From contig CAIMDX010000036.1 of NCBI GenBank assembly GCA_903839905.1, positions 1 through 46,047 of the forward strand: DNA of 46,047 nucleotides, written 5' to 3'. The notes under the pieces were generated by a model, which saw nothing but the letters and a program-made list of their open reading frames with translations, ran no database searches and was not told the origin of the DNA. Shown in pieces: positions 39,936-46,047 of this stretch. How positions within the stretch are numbered: position 1 is the first letter of the stretch; each line of letters starts with the position of its first letter. The position numbers and the translations under genes are program-made. The DNA is from an uncultured bacterium (lineage in GTDB: Bacteria > Patescibacteriota > Minisyncoccia > Minisyncoccales > JAQTVQ01).

Positions 39936-40910
39936 ATGATTATTGAACGGTTAAAACAATCTGGCCTGAAGGGGCGCGGGGGCGCCGGTTTTCCGACTGG
40001 CTTAAAATGGGAGGCGGTCAAAAATGCTAAGGCGGATAAAAAATACATTATTTGTAATGCTTCGGAAGGAGAGCCGGGCGTTGCCAAGGATTTTTTTATT
40101 TTAAAAAAATATCCCGAAGAAGTGATCAAAGGGATTAAAATAGCCTTGAAAGAAATAGATAATAGCTCGGCTTATATTTTTCTTAATCCGAAATATTTTC
40201 CAAAACTTGAAAAAAAATTAAAAAAGGCGATTGGCATCCTTCCAATAGTTTTATTTAAAAAACCGCACGGATATATTTGCGGAGAAGAAAGCACTCTTTT
40301 GAATATTATTGAAGGCAAGTCCAAGCTGCCCCGCTTGAAACCTCCTTTTCCAACCGAAAAAGGCTTATGGGATCGTCCGACTTTGATCAATAATGTTGAG
40401 ACTTTTTATCAGGTTTTCCAGATAGCGCAAGGCAAATATCAAGCTGACCGTTTTTATACGCTGGGGGGCAAAGTTAAGAAAAAAGGCGTTTTCAGATTGC
40501 CTGAAAATTTAGCCATTAAGCAAATTTTGGAGCAAACCGGGAACTGGCCGAATTTTGATTTTTTTGTTCAAGCCGGAGGAGGAATGAGCGGGGAAATTTT
40601 AACTTCTGCAGAGCTGGATAAGCCGGCAGGCGGAGCAGGATCAGTTATTATTTATAAAAGATCTTCCGATCCTATGAAAGTGCTGCGGCAGTGGGCTAAG
40701 TTTTTTATGAACGAAAGCTGCGGACAGTGCGTTCCTTGCCGCGAAGGAACTTTCCGCCTTAATGAAGCCTTGAAAAAAAAGAATTTCAATCAGGAGATGG
40801 TCAATGACCTTTTATTTGTTTTGGCCGAAACCAGCCTTTGTCCTTTGGGCCGGGGCGCAGCCGTGCCTTTTATCGGTTATTTAAATAAAATATATGCCAG
40901 AAAAAATTAA
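39936..40910 (+). CDS. NuoF/HydB-like NADH-binding flavoprotein subunit
   Basis: 324 residues. It begins directly with LKGRGGAGFPTGLKWEAV (the NADH/FMN glycine loop, 11-28), then CNASEGEPGVAKD (40-52) and GYICGEESTLLNIIEG. Four cysteines for a 4Fe-4S cluster follow: C262, C265, C268 (SCGQCVPCREGT) and C302. The thioredoxin-like 2Fe-2S domain before the core and the ferredoxin domain after it, both present in standard HydB, are missing. It would pass electrons between NAD(H) and the hydrogenase subunit encoded by the overlapping next gene (17-bp overlap). Confidence 0.92.
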   Translation: MIIERLKQSGLKGRGGAGFPTGLKWEAVKNAKADKKYIICNASEGEPGVAKDFFILKKYPEEVIKGIKIALKEIDNSSAYIFLNPKYFPKLEKKLKKAIGILPIVLFKKPHGYICGEESTLLNIIEGKSKLPRLKPPFPTEKGLWDRPTLINNVETFYQVFQIAQGKYQADRFYTLGGKVKKKGVFRLPENLAIKQILEQTGNWPNFDFFVQAGGGMSGEILTSAELDKPAGGAGSVIIYKRSSDPMKVLRQWAKFFMNESCGQCVPCREGTFRLNEALKKKNFNQEMVNDLLFVLAETSLCPLGRGAAVPFIGYLNKIYARKN

Positions 40911-42633
40911 AATTTTAATAGGCCAAAAAGAGATAGAGACGGTTGAAGGAAAAACCGTGTTGCAGGCTGCCAGGGAAAACGGGATAAAAATTCCGGCGTT
41001 ATGTTATCATCCTGATCTGAAAATAAAAGCCAATTGCCGCTTATGCTTGGTTGAAATAAAAGGCGAGCGCGGGCTGGTGCCGGCTTGCCGTACAATTGTA
41101 AAACCGGGAATGGAAGTATTAATTGAGTCGGAAAAGATCAATCGGGCCGTAAAAGTTAATTTGGAGCTGATTTTTGCCCAGCATGTTGAGGAATGCGACG
41201 ACTGTAACTGGGGGGCGGGCTGCCGCTTGCTTGAACTGGCCCGTAAATACAAAATAAACACCAAGAGATTTTTGGATCGCAAGACAAACTGCAAGGTTTA
41301 TCAATTCGGATCCATAGTTTTTGACCAGACCAAATGCATTGATTGCCGCAATTGCGTGGAGGTTTGCGCCGGTCAGGAAGTTCATTTTTTGGAAGCCAGG
41401 GGACAGGGGGCGGGAACGGAAATTTTCCCTTCCGCGGCCAAAGACCGGGATTGCACTTATTGCGGCCAGTGTATCGTTCATTGTCCGGTCGGAGCCATTG
41501 AAGCGGTCGGCGAATTTGAGGGAGTAGACAAGGTTCTGGAAAAAGACGGAAAAATTAAAATTTTTCAATTTGCTCCGGCTATTCGCGCTTCAATCGGAGA
41601 AGCTTTCGGCTTGCCTGCCGGGTCAATTGTCACTAATCAGCTGGTGGCAGGCCTAAAAGTTTTGGGCGCAGACAAAGTATTTGATACAAGCGTGGCCGCT
41701 GATTTTACCACGATTGAGGAAGCGGAAGAATTGATAGATAAAGTTAAGAATGGCACCGGGCCTTGTTTCTCTTCATGCTGTCCGGCTTGGGTAAAATATT
41801 TGGAATTCAACTATTCACATTTGATAGGCCACTTAGCCACGACTCGTTCTCCGCAGATAATTATGGGAGGCTTGATCAAAACTTATTGGGCGGAAAAAGA
41901 AAAAGTAGATCCGAAAAAGATCACGGTAATTTCAGTAATGCCCTGTACTTCCAAAAAATATGAAATCCAAAGAAAAGAATTGGAAATTAACGGCTTGAAG
42001 CCGGTGGATTTCGTAATGACTACCAGGGAGCTGGCTTACCTTTTGAAAAAATATAAAATAAATTTGGCGGAGATAAAGCCGCAACTGGCTGATTCGCCTT
42101 GGGGAGAGCCTTCGGGCGCCGGCGTAATTTATGGAGCCAGCGGCGGAGTGGTGGAATCGGCCTTGAGAACAGCTTATTACAAATTGACCGGCAAAGATTT
42201 GGAAAAATTGGATTTTGAGCAGGTTCGCGGGATGCAAGGAGTTAAAAAAGCAGAGATAGAAATAGAGGGGAAGAAAATAAGAGTGGCTGTGGTCAGCGGA
42301 TTGGGCAATGCTAAAAAAATACTGGACGAGCTGAAAGAAAATCCTAAAGCTTACGATGCGGTGGAAGTAATGGCCTGTCCCGGAGGATGCATTGGCGGCG
42401 GAGGCCAGCCCATACCAACGAGCCCGGAAATAAGAAAGCAAAGGGCAGAGGCTCTTTATCAAATAGATAAAGAGAAGAAGAACAGGCTGGCTCATAAAAA
42501 TCCAGATGTGCAGAAAGTTTATGAAGAATTTTTGAATAACGATAAAGCCGTGCATCAAGTCTGCCATACAAACTATAATGCAAAATCAAAAGGGGAAATA
42601 AAAACCTTAAAAAATTCTAAAGAAACAGAATAA
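40894..42633 (+). CDS. [FeFe] hydrogenase catalytic subunit (HydA-like, group A)
   Basis: 579 residues. Modules in order: plant-type 2Fe-2S (C37, C48, C51, C65), His-ligated 4Fe-4S (H97, C101, C104, C110), two 4Fe-4S clusters (C148, C151, C154, C158 and C187, C190, C193, C197), then the H-cluster domain. H-cluster motifs are L1 SSCCPAW (C296 ligand, C295 proton-relay position), L2 MPCTSKKYE (C351) and L3 EVMACPGGCIGGGGQP (C495, C499). L1 differs from the usual TSCCPxW by Ser for Thr and by Cys for the preceding Met (residue 291). It would make or consume H2, linked to NADH through the NuoF-like subunit. No HydE, HydF, HydG or HydC gene is in the window. Confidence 0.95.
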   Translation: MPEKIKILIGQKEIETVEGKTVLQAARENGIKIPALCYHPDLKIKANCRLCLVEIKGERGLVPACRTIVKPGMEVLIESEKINRAVKVNLELIFAQHVEECDDCNWGAGCRLLELARKYKINTKRFLDRKTNCKVYQFGSIVFDQTKCIDCRNCVEVCAGQEVHFLEARGQGAGTEIFPSAAKDRDCTYCGQCIVHCPVGAIEAVGEFEGVDKVLEKDGKIKIFQFAPAIRASIGEAFGLPAGSIVTNQLVAGLKVLGADKVFDTSVAADFTTIEEAEELIDKVKNGTGPCFSSCCPAWVKYLEFNYSHLIGHLATTRSPQIIMGGLIKTYWAEKEKVDPKKITVISVMPCTSKKYEIQRKELEINGLKPVDFVMTTRELAYLLKKYKINLAEIKPQLADSPWGEPSGAGVIYGASGGVVESALRTAYYKLTGKDLEKLDFEQVRGMQGVKKAEIEIEGKKIRVAVVSGLGNAKKILDELKENPKAYDAVEVMACPGGCIGGGGQPIPTSPEIRKQRAEALYQIDKEKKNRLAHKNPDVQKVYEEFLNNDKAVHQVCHTNYNAKSKGEIKTLKNSKETE

Positions 42634-43139
42634 TGAAAACAAAGATATTGTCATTATCAAAAGAGCAACTGGCCCTTTTTCAATTTTCAATTCTGATGGG
42701 CTTGTCAATTATCCTGCCGCTTTTCCATTCGCAATATATTACCGGCCCGATGGTTAATGCCGTATTATTTTTGTCAGCTGTTTTGGCTGGTTCAACCGGC
42801 GCTATGTTTATAGCCATGATCCCGAGCGTCATTGCCTTATCAACAGGTCTTTTACCGATAGCCATTGCCCCGGCAGTTCCTTTTATCATGCTGGGCAATG
42901 CTATTTTAATAGCGGCATTTATTTTACTTCAAAAAAAGAGCTTTTGGCTGGCAGCAATCGCGGCCAGCTTTGCCAAATTCATTTTTCTTTTCGGTTCCAG
43001 CCAGCTTGTCATTGGCTTGATTGCTAAAAAACAAGCAGCAGTTGCGGCAGTTTCAATGTTAAGCTATCCGCAATTGGCCACAGCTTTAATGGGAGCAGTT
43101 TTAGCTTGGGGGATATTAAAAGGATTAAAAAGGATTTAA
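42633..43139 (+). CDS. Hydrogenase-linked ECF-S-like membrane protein
   Basis: 168 residues with five to six hydrophobic helices and small-residue-rich loops, resembling the substrate-binding (S) components of ECF transporters. Its ATG overlaps the hydrogenase stop (TAATG), so it is translationally coupled. Similar proteins sit next to [FeFe] hydrogenases in other Patescibacteria. The job is unknown; a membrane docking partner for the soluble hydrogenase or a cofactor importer would both fit. Confidence 0.7.
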   Translation: MKTKILSLSKEQLALFQFSILMGLSIILPLFHSQYITGPMVNAVLFLSAVLAGSTGAMFIAMIPSVIALSTGLLPIAIAPAVPFIMLGNAILIAAFILLQKKSFWLAAIAASFAKFIFLFGSSQLVIGLIAKKQAAVAAVSMLSYPQLATALMGAVLAWGILKGLKRI

Positions 43140-43158
43140 TTTTTTAAATAAAAAAATG

Positions 43159-43182
43159 CCCCTCATTTTGGGAGGGGGTTTT
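43159..43182 (+). terminator. Intrinsic terminator of the hydrogenase operon
   Basis: CCCCTC (43159-43164) pairs with GAGGGG (43172-43177), followed by GTTTT. Confidence 0.7.
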
Positions 43183-43229
43183 GCGGGGTTTCTCTGCGCT
43201 GTTTTCTGCAGAGTTTCATTTTGCCAGCT

Positions 43230-43418
43230 TTAAGCTGAAGCATATTGCCCTGTCAAGTTTTGTTCGGCAAGGATTAATCCTTCTACTATTTTGTCGGCTT
43301 CTTCAGCTATGCTAGAGATTTTTTCCCTGATGGCTTCAAATCCATCCCGGTCGGCGATCTCGGCCAGTTCTATCAACTTGTCTCTTGTCTTCGTCATCCT
43401 GTCTAGCTCTTTTGGCAT
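43230..43418 (-). CDS. Small helical protein with a strong Shine-Dalgarno site
   Basis: 62 residues, charged and helical throughout (DRMTKTRDKLIELAEIADRD, KISSIAEEADKIVEGLILAE), with no membrane segment. A clear GGAGGTG ribosome site precedes the ATG on the minus strand (about 43426-43432), which is exceptional for this window and supports the start. No family recognised; a small regulatory or antitoxin-like role cannot be excluded. Confidence 0.65.
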   Translation of the reverse strand: MPKELDRMTKTRDKLIELAEIADRDGFEAIREKISSIAEEADKIVEGLILAEQNLTGQYASA

Positions 43419-43487
43419 AATATTTCACCTCCGCCTATAAAAAGAACTAAATTGGAGGTTATCAGCTCCGCCTGTTTTTGTCAATGT

Positions 43488-43550
43488 AAAGGGGTCTAAT
43501 CCCTCCGGGATTTTATTGGTTGGCTTTCGGCGGAAAGGGTTAGACCCTTT
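43488..43550. repeat. Imperfect inverted repeat with GGGTCTAA arms
   Basis: AAAGGGGTCTAATCCC (43488-43503) pairs with AAAGGGTTAGACCCTTT (43534-43550) apart from one bulged G and a G-U pair. The loop holds a CCCTCCGGGA stem. It lies in the gap between the two minus-strand genes and has no U-tract. Confidence 0.5.
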
Positions 43551-43601
43551 CTAGAGGTTGAGGCTTTTGGGATTTTTTTGATATAGATACCGCGAGTTCA
43601 A

Positions 43602-43630
43602 ACAAAAAACCGCTTTGAGCGGTTTTTTGT
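43602..43630. terminator. Terminator of the zinc-ribbon gene
   Basis: ACAAAAAACCGCT-TTG-AGCGGTTTTTTGT, a 13-bp perfect stem with A- and T-runs that can work in either direction; it lies just past the minus-strand gene ending at 43640. Confidence 0.85.
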
Positions 43631-43639
43631 TTTCTATAT

Positions 43640-43837
43640 TTAGAAACGGCTGGGTCTTTCGGCTCTCTTGTTTCTCCAGCATTCTTTGCAGTAGATCGGT
43701 CTATCTGCGGCTGGTTCAAACGGAAGCTCGACGATTTCCTTGCCGCATTCAGAACATTTCCAGCTACCCTTTATCATAGGGCGAGGAGTAAAGTTTCTGC
43801 GCGGGCCGTTATCGTAATTTCTGTCTCCAAATGACAT
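43640..43837 (-). CDS. CxxC-x17-CxxC zinc-ribbon protein
   Basis: 65 residues. A basic, Arg/Asn/Pro-rich N-terminus precedes a zinc ribbon WKCSECGKEIVELPF...IYCKECW with CxxC pairs 17 residues apart and a closing RNKRAERPSRF. Proteins with this small ribbon are frequent in Patescibacteria and some other bacteria and probably bind nucleic acid or ribosomes. No partner gene is adjacent. Confidence 0.85.
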   Translation of the reverse strand: MSFGDRNYDNGPRRNFTPRPMIKGSWKCSECGKEIVELPFEPAADRPIYCKECWRNKRAERPSRF

Positions 43838-44136
43838 ATTTTTTTTGAGAATACGCTTATGTTAAATTAAAAGCGACCTTTCTCTTTTAGCCGCTTGACT
43901 TATGCCTGTTTGGGCGCCTTTAATTTTTTGAAGACTAAAGATTTGCTATTACGACTTTAAGAGTATGCCGTCATTATAAGTTAAAAGATGTGATAAGTCA
44001 AGCCCTTGGCGGCCTTTTGCTTAGAGGGCCTATTACATGGAGGATTATGAGAATTTTCGGTAAAAAAATTCATTTACAGCCCGTTTCAAATAAGATAAGA
44101 TTTAAAAAGAAAATAAGTTTAAAAATTTAAGATTTT
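43838..44136. other. 299-bp divergent intergenic region
   Basis: The gap between the minus-strand zinc-ribbon gene and the plus-strand adaptor gene contains no ORF worth calling. The only clear signal is a promoter TTTACA-N17-TAAGAT (44073-44078 and 44096-44101) that would start the efflux operon about 29 nt before its ATG. Confidence 0.6.
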
Positions 44137-45753
44137 ATGAAAATAAAAATAGGAAAAAAGAAAATAGCGGTAGCGATTATCGCGGTTTTATCTATTTTTG
44201 CAATATACCAGCTGTTTTTTGCCAAAAAGCAGGAAACATTCAATTATGAGGAGGTGAAGAAAACTAATGTTTCCCAAGAGGTTTCGGTTTCTGGCAAGAT
44301 TAAGAAGGGGGAAGATTTGGGCTTAAATTTTAATACTTCCGGCAAATTGAAACAAATTTATGTAAAAGTGGGAGATGATGTTGAAGAGGGGCAAAAATTA
44401 GCCGAGTTGGACAGCAGTCAGCTTTTTATCCAGCTTCAATCGGCCAACGCCCAATTAAAAACTGCCAAGATAGGATCGGAAAAACTTTTAGCCGGAGCCA
44501 GCCAAGAAGATATTGTTTTGACTAGAACGGCTTTCCAAAATACGCAATCTTCCTATCAATCAGCTCAGCAGAAATATATTGATACTAAAAATTTAGCTGA
44601 TACGACCTTGGATAATCTTTATAGGAGCTCTTTGAACTCTTTGACTGATTCAATTTTAGAAACCTATAATAGCCTAATCTTTTTACAGGGCAGTCTTTAT
44701 GCTGCTGATAGTCGCGATCTAGCAGAGGCTAGGACAGAAATAGAAAAGGTAGATCAATATTATCAGGATGGAAAAAAATATTTGGAACAGGCCCAAGTAA
44801 GCAGTACTGCTGCCAATATTGATCTGGCCGTTGAAAAAACGAAAGAAGCCTTGGAAGTCTCCCGAGATTCTTCTGCTAAAATCAGGAATTTTTGGGAAAC
44901 CCGTTCCAGCGCTACTGCTGCCCAAAAAACATCTCTTGATACCCATCAGGGGTATCTTAATGTTTCTTTGTCCGGCGTTGTTTCAATCCAAAATAATATT
45001 GCTTTGGCTAAAAACACTAACCAATCTAATATTGATACGGCTTGGTCGGCTGTCATTTTGGCCCAAGGCCAAATGGATATCGCCCAAGAAAATCTTAATA
45101 AATTATTAGCTTCGCCTCGCCAGGAAGATATAGATCTAGCCGCGGCTCAAGTTGCCCAGGCCCAGGCCCAGGCCAATCTTTTGAGCCATCAAATAAATGA
45201 ATCAACTATCAAATCTCCGGTAAAAGGTAAGATATCCCAGATCAGCAAAAAAGAAGGGGAGCAGATCCAGGGAGCGATGGCCAGCCAGGATTTTATCGTT
45301 CTTATTCCGAAAGAACCTTTTCAAGTGGAGGTTAATATCCCTGAAGTAGATATCGGCCAAGTGAGCTTAGAAGATTCTTGCCGTATAGACCTGGACGCTT
45401 TTTCAGAAGAACAATTCTCCGGCAAAGTGATAAAAATAGATCCAGCCGAAACAGTGATCGCTGGCGTGGTTTATTACAAAACAACAATTTCTTTAAACAG
45501 TGAAGATCCAAAAATAAGGCCGGGAATGACGGCCAATGTAATCGTAGTTACCGAGTCAAAAGAAAATGTTTTGACGATTCCCCAAAGGGCGATCTTTGAA
45601 AAAGACGGGAAAAAATTCGTCAGAATCGTTGAAGGAGAGAATTTAAAAGAAATTGAGATTCAATCCGGACTGAAAGGGGTCCAGGGAGAGGTTGAAATAA
45701 TCTCGGGCTTGAAAGAAGGGGACAAGGTCGTTACTTTTTTAAAGACGAATTAG
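44137..45753 (+). CDS. HlyD/MacA-type periplasmic adaptor protein
   Basis: 538 residues. An N-terminal membrane helix (about 9-28) is followed by a biotinyl-lipoyl half (SGKLKQIYVKVGDDVEEGQKLAELD). A very long coiled-coil hairpin follows (about 95-350), with a repeated SxxxxxLLAGASQEDI / NKLLASPRQEDID element at its two ends. The second lipoyl half (STIKSPVKGKISQISKKEGEQI) and beta-barrel/membrane-proximal domains close the protein. It would couple an ABC transporter to surface export. The coiled coil is longer than in MacA. The ABC gene follows after 35 nt. Confidence 0.9.
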   Translation: MKIKIGKKKIAVAIIAVLSIFAIYQLFFAKKQETFNYEEVKKTNVSQEVSVSGKIKKGEDLGLNFNTSGKLKQIYVKVGDDVEEGQKLAELDSSQLFIQLQSANAQLKTAKIGSEKLLAGASQEDIVLTRTAFQNTQSSYQSAQQKYIDTKNLADTTLDNLYRSSLNSLTDSILETYNSLIFLQGSLYAADSRDLAEARTEIEKVDQYYQDGKKYLEQAQVSSTAANIDLAVEKTKEALEVSRDSSAKIRNFWETRSSATAAQKTSLDTHQGYLNVSLSGVVSIQNNIALAKNTNQSNIDTAWSAVILAQGQMDIAQENLNKLLASPRQEDIDLAAAQVAQAQAQANLLSHQINESTIKSPVKGKISQISKKEGEQIQGAMASQDFIVLIPKEPFQVEVNIPEVDIGQVSLEDSCRIDLDAFSEEQFSGKVIKIDPAETVIAGVVYYKTTISLNSEDPKIRPGMTANVIVVTESKENVLTIPQRAIFEKDGKKFVRIVEGENLKEIEIQSGLKGVQGEVEIISGLKEGDKVVTFLKTN

Positions 45754-45788
45754 TTTTTTACATTGGAAGTTGTTGACCTTCATTTGAT

Positions 45789-46047
45789 ATGAAAATAATA
45801 GAGATCCGGGATCTTAAAAAAGATTATAATAATGGATTTGTTTCAACTACGGCTTTGGGCGGTATTTCTTTTGATATAGAGGAAGGAGAATTTGTGGCGA
45901 TCATCGGCTCTTCGGGTTGCGGCAAGTCAACTTTAATGCATACCTTGGGACTGCTGGACCGGCCGACTTCCGGGTCTTATCATTTTGAAGGCAAGGATGC
46001 TCTTGCGATGTCTGATGATGAATTAGCTCGCATCCGCAACAAGAAGA
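45789..46047 (+). CDS. MacB-type ABC transporter ATP-binding protein, 3' partial
   Basis: The first 86 codons lie in the window and the frame is open at its end. Residues 1-50 read MKIIEIRDLKKDYNNG...ALGGISFDIEEGEFVAIIGSSG, with the Walker A motif GSSGCGKSTL, followed by LGLLDRPTSGSYHFEGKDA, typical of the MacB/LolD subfamily. With the adaptor upstream it forms an export system for peptides, lipoproteins or drugs. A permease should lie just outside the window. Confidence 0.93.
   Translation, partial: MKIIEIRDLKKDYNNGFVSTTALGGISFDIEEGEFVAIIGSSGCGKSTLMHTLGLLDRPTSGSYHFEGKDALAMSDDELARIRNKK

Noticed and set aside
1..46047. Recoding of TGA (genetic code 25 as in Gracilibacteria and Absconditabacteria)
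   Set aside because: TGA ends intact genes at expected lengths (for example tdk and the Cys-repeat surface protein) and does not occur inside conserved domains.

Overview
The window looks like a chromosomal segment of a Patescibacteria (CPR) bacterium of the Parcubacteria type. Evidence: AT-rich, densely packed single-copy housekeeping genes (dnaG-rpoD, engB, obg, gmk, tdk); many short membrane-anchored proteins of unknown function; few Shine-Dalgarno sites; standard code with TAA/TAG/TGA stops; and palindromes of the GCCTGCC/GGCAGGC type. The phylum call is inference from gene style, because no rRNA or ribosomal protein cluster is present. There is no CRISPR array, transposase, integrase or prophage.

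Layout. 1-6.9 kb: partial cyclophilin, AlkD-like repair protein, SIMPL protein, SdpI-like membrane protein, MscS channel, dnaG-rpoD, then tRNA-Asn. 7-12.6 kb: flavodoxin-like protein, engB, an accessory block of two membrane-anchored zinc metallopeptidases flanking a RhuM-Fic fusion, and small envelope proteins. 12.7-17.5 kb: a 40-residue basic protein, zinc-ribbon membrane protein, obg, a frame-disrupted orphan histidine kinase, and two convergent unknown genes separated by a 101-bp nested inverted repeat. 17.7-24.1 kb: U32 (RlhA-like) protein, tandem SPFH proteins followed by a cysteine-repeat surface protein, and a hemolysin III protein. 24.3-32.5 kb: gmk, ZIP transporter, MazG-like protein, ABC-F ATPase with an attenuator-like leader, NERD protein, FAD oxidoreductase, double-CDGSH protein and a DEAD-box helicase behind a consensus promoter and structured leader. 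32.5-39.9 kb: OB-fold protein plus thermonuclease, tdk, GH3 hexosaminidase, mscL, small redox and membrane proteins, tspO, a heptamer tandem repeat, beta-carbonic-anhydrase-like protein, and Gmad2-GerMN protein. 39.9-46 kb: NuoF-like subunit with an [FeFe] hydrogenase and a small membrane partner (fermentative H2 metabolism), zinc-ribbon protein, and the start of a MacA-MacB-type export operon.

Two cross-cutting signals stand out. First, many genes begin exactly 6-7 nt downstream of an extended -10 box (TGN-TANNAT), so their mRNAs should be leaderless. Second, five genes are broken by single-base indels, four of them in homopolymers. That is more likely consensus sequence error than pseudogenisation, so these genes are annotated as single loci with a marked frameshift.
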